From positions 1 through 6,712 of the forward strand of contig SYFN01000134.1 of NCBI GenBank assembly GCA_005800405.1: DNA of 6,712 nucleotides, written 5' to 3'. Origin of the DNA: Burkholderiales bacterium. GTDB taxonomy: Bacteria > Pseudomonadota > Gammaproteobacteria > Burkholderiales > Burkholderiaceae_D. This document shows, piece by piece, positions 6,050 through 6,712 of this stretch. The notes under the pieces were generated by a model. That model was not told the origin of the DNA, made no database searches, and saw only the letters and a program-made list of their open reading frames with translations. Position 1 is the stretch's first letter, and each line of letters starts with the position of its first letter. A program made the position numbers and the translations under genes.

Positions 6050-6538
6050 TTAGATTGGGTAGATGATCGAGTTCGGGATCATCTCGGAGTCAAAGATACA
6101 AAGGCGGGAAATAAACTTCAGTTCGCCAGCGTCGCGTTTGACACGGTCGAGATAACGACCCACATTGAAGACGGTTGACTCACCCGACAGTTTGGTACGA
6201 AATACGGCATAGTTCGCTTCCGAAACTATGATGCCATCTTTGTCTTCTCGAATGATGGGTAAGCCCACCACATGGCGCTGATAATAAGGGTCGTGGTAAA
6301 GCGTCTCATGTATGCCGTAGACACGATCTTTGAGCATGTTTTTGCTCAGAAGCGCCAGCGTTGCTAATGGAAAGCCGCGCTCATAGTTCTCGCGCGGTTG
6401 TATCTTGTATTCGCAATCATCGACGAAGAAGTCCACCCAGTTTTCCCATTGCGCACTGTCGACTGCGGCGGCATAGTCATTGTAGAGACGAATAAGATCG
6501 AGGAAAATCTGGGTATCGTGGGGTGTCGTCATGGTCAT
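6050..6538 (-). CDS. Ring-hydroxylating oxygenase small (beta) subunit, salicylate 5-hydroxylase NagH / anthranilate AndAd type
   Basis: 162 residues from the ATG at 6538. It is a structural subunit with the NTF2-like fold that packs with the catalytic large subunit, which carries the Rieske centre and mononuclear iron. Recognisable family text: WVDFFVDDCEYKIQPREN near residue 35, RGFPLATL, the DRVYGIHETLYHDPYYQRH block in mid-protein, and SRLCIFDSEMIPNSIIYPI at the end. These resemble small subunits acting on salicylate or anthranilate more than those of naphthalene or biphenyl dioxygenases; this is recognition, not alignment. A GGAG lies five bases before the ATG, and the upstream large-subunit stop overlaps it as TGATG, implying translational coupling. 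A GTG at 6541 is in frame but too close to the ribosome site. The subunit appears intact, although its large-subunit partner is broken just upstream. Confidence 0.92.
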   Translation of the reverse strand: MTMTTPHDTQIFLDLIRLYNDYAAAVDSAQWENWVDFFVDDCEYKIQPRENYERGFPLATLALLSKNMLKDRVYGIHETLYHDPYYQRHVVGLPIIREDKDGIIVSEANYAVFRTKLSGESTVFNVGRYLDRVKRDAGELKFISRLCIFDSEMIPNSIIYPI

Positions 6539-6612
6539 CACAGCTCCATCACTTTGCGCCAGTAGTGAACCTGTCCGTCTTCAAATGGTTTGAGACAGAT
6601 GGGGTAATTTCT
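6538..6612 (-). pseudogene. C-terminal remnant of the oxygenase large (alpha) subunit
   Basis: The frame ending at TGA 6540-6538 encodes 24 residues finishing in HYWRKVMEL, like the YYRxVMxL tail of ring-hydroxylating oxygenase large subunits. It overlaps the small-subunit ATG as TGATG, the usual large-small arrangement. An in-frame stop (6615-6613) precedes it, another lies about 40 bases further upstream, and there is no start codon. The other two minus frames also contain stops, so no intact large subunit enters the window. Truncation by rearrangement, a frameshift, or an assembly error at the edge are all possible. If real, this copy of the oxygenase has no catalytic subunit here. Confidence 0.55.
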
Positions 6613-6658
6613 TCAAGGAGAGATTGGCTCAATGGTTTCAAAGTTTAAATGGTTTCAA
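6584..6658. repeat. Three direct copies of AATGGTTT at the right edge
   Basis: AATGGTTT occurs at 6584-6591, 6631-6638 and 6648-6655. The second and third copies extend to an identical 11-mer AATGGTTTCAA, 17 bases apart. The first copy lies inside the large-subunit remnant (codons for LKPF on the minus strand) and the other two lie beyond its upstream stop. Short repeats at a gene break may mark slippage, recombination or misassembly. Confidence 0.45.
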
Positions 6659-6700
6659 GTTGATGTTGTAGTCGTCTGTTTTGGATTGTTTGCTCTTTGA
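6632..6700 (+). CDS. Possible 22-codon plus-strand ORF with a good ribosome site
   Basis: AAGGAGA at 6615-6621 sits 10 bases before an ATG at 6632. The short frame starts MVSKFKWF, continues as a hydrophobic run rich in Val, Phe and Leu, and ends at TGA 6698-6700. Lysines followed by a hydrophobic helix look like a small membrane peptide or the first helix of a transporter whose frame is interrupted. Composition is AT-rich, unlike the operon. It might equally be chance. It runs opposite to the oxygenase genes and begins just beyond the broken large subunit. Confidence 0.2.
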   Translation: MVSKFKWFQVDVVVVCFGLFAL

Positions 6701-6712
6701 TTTTTCTCCTCT

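Noticed and set aside
5647..6066. 139-codon plus-strand ORF opposite the ferredoxin
   Set aside because: Antisense to a gene with intact Rieske ligands and a good ribosome site; it has no recognisable motifs.

Overview
The window looks like chromosomal DNA of a proteobacterium, probably beta or gamma. The evidence is a naphthalene-dioxygenase-type Rieske ferredoxin, an AAHS-family aromatic-acid transporter, mid-range GC and Shine-Dalgarno-led genes. I cannot name the genus.

Left part (1-2400): the first codons of an unidentified gene point left from base 60. An AT-rich divergent spacer separates them from a large plus-strand gene (131-2320). That gene encodes a membrane receptor-phosphatase: periplasmic 7TMR-DISMED2-like domain, seven membrane helices, coiled coil, and a C-terminal SpoIIE/PP2C phosphatase domain with its metal-binding aspartates intact. 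Its annotated N-terminus starts in the middle of a hydrophobic helix. A one-base indel just upstream would restore a complete signal anchor. Two hairpins close the convergent junction at 2339-2396.

Middle part (2398-4119), minus strand: a small secreted protein with a possible disulfide, preceded by a perfect TATAAT box; then a MORN-repeat protein with ten full 23-residue repeats and one degenerate repeat; then about 400 bases without a convincing gene, holding a 12-bp perfect palindrome and two weak, mutually overlapping small ORFs.

Right part (4120-6712), minus strand: an aromatic-degradation fragment read right to left. It holds a remnant of a ring-hydroxylating oxygenase large-subunit C-terminus, the oxygenase small subunit (salicylate 5-hydroxylase NagH / anthranilate dioxygenase AndAd type), the Rieske ferredoxin, and, after a 264-base gap with two inverted repeats, an AAHS transporter. 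Remnant and small subunit overlap as TGATG, and the ferredoxin follows 10 bases later, so these behave as one operon. The transporter would import the aromatic acid, and the oxygenase would hydroxylate it with electrons relayed through the ferredoxin. The large subunit is visibly broken: only 24 codons remain before an in-frame stop, and the upstream DNA is AT-rich with short repeats. No reductase gene is present in the window. The operon is therefore either decayed or rearranged at this edge, or the edge is an assembly artefact.

I found no RNA genes, CRISPR array or complete mobile element. The points most worth checking are the broken large subunit, the apparent frameshift at the start of the receptor-phosphatase, and the palindromes upstream of the transporter.
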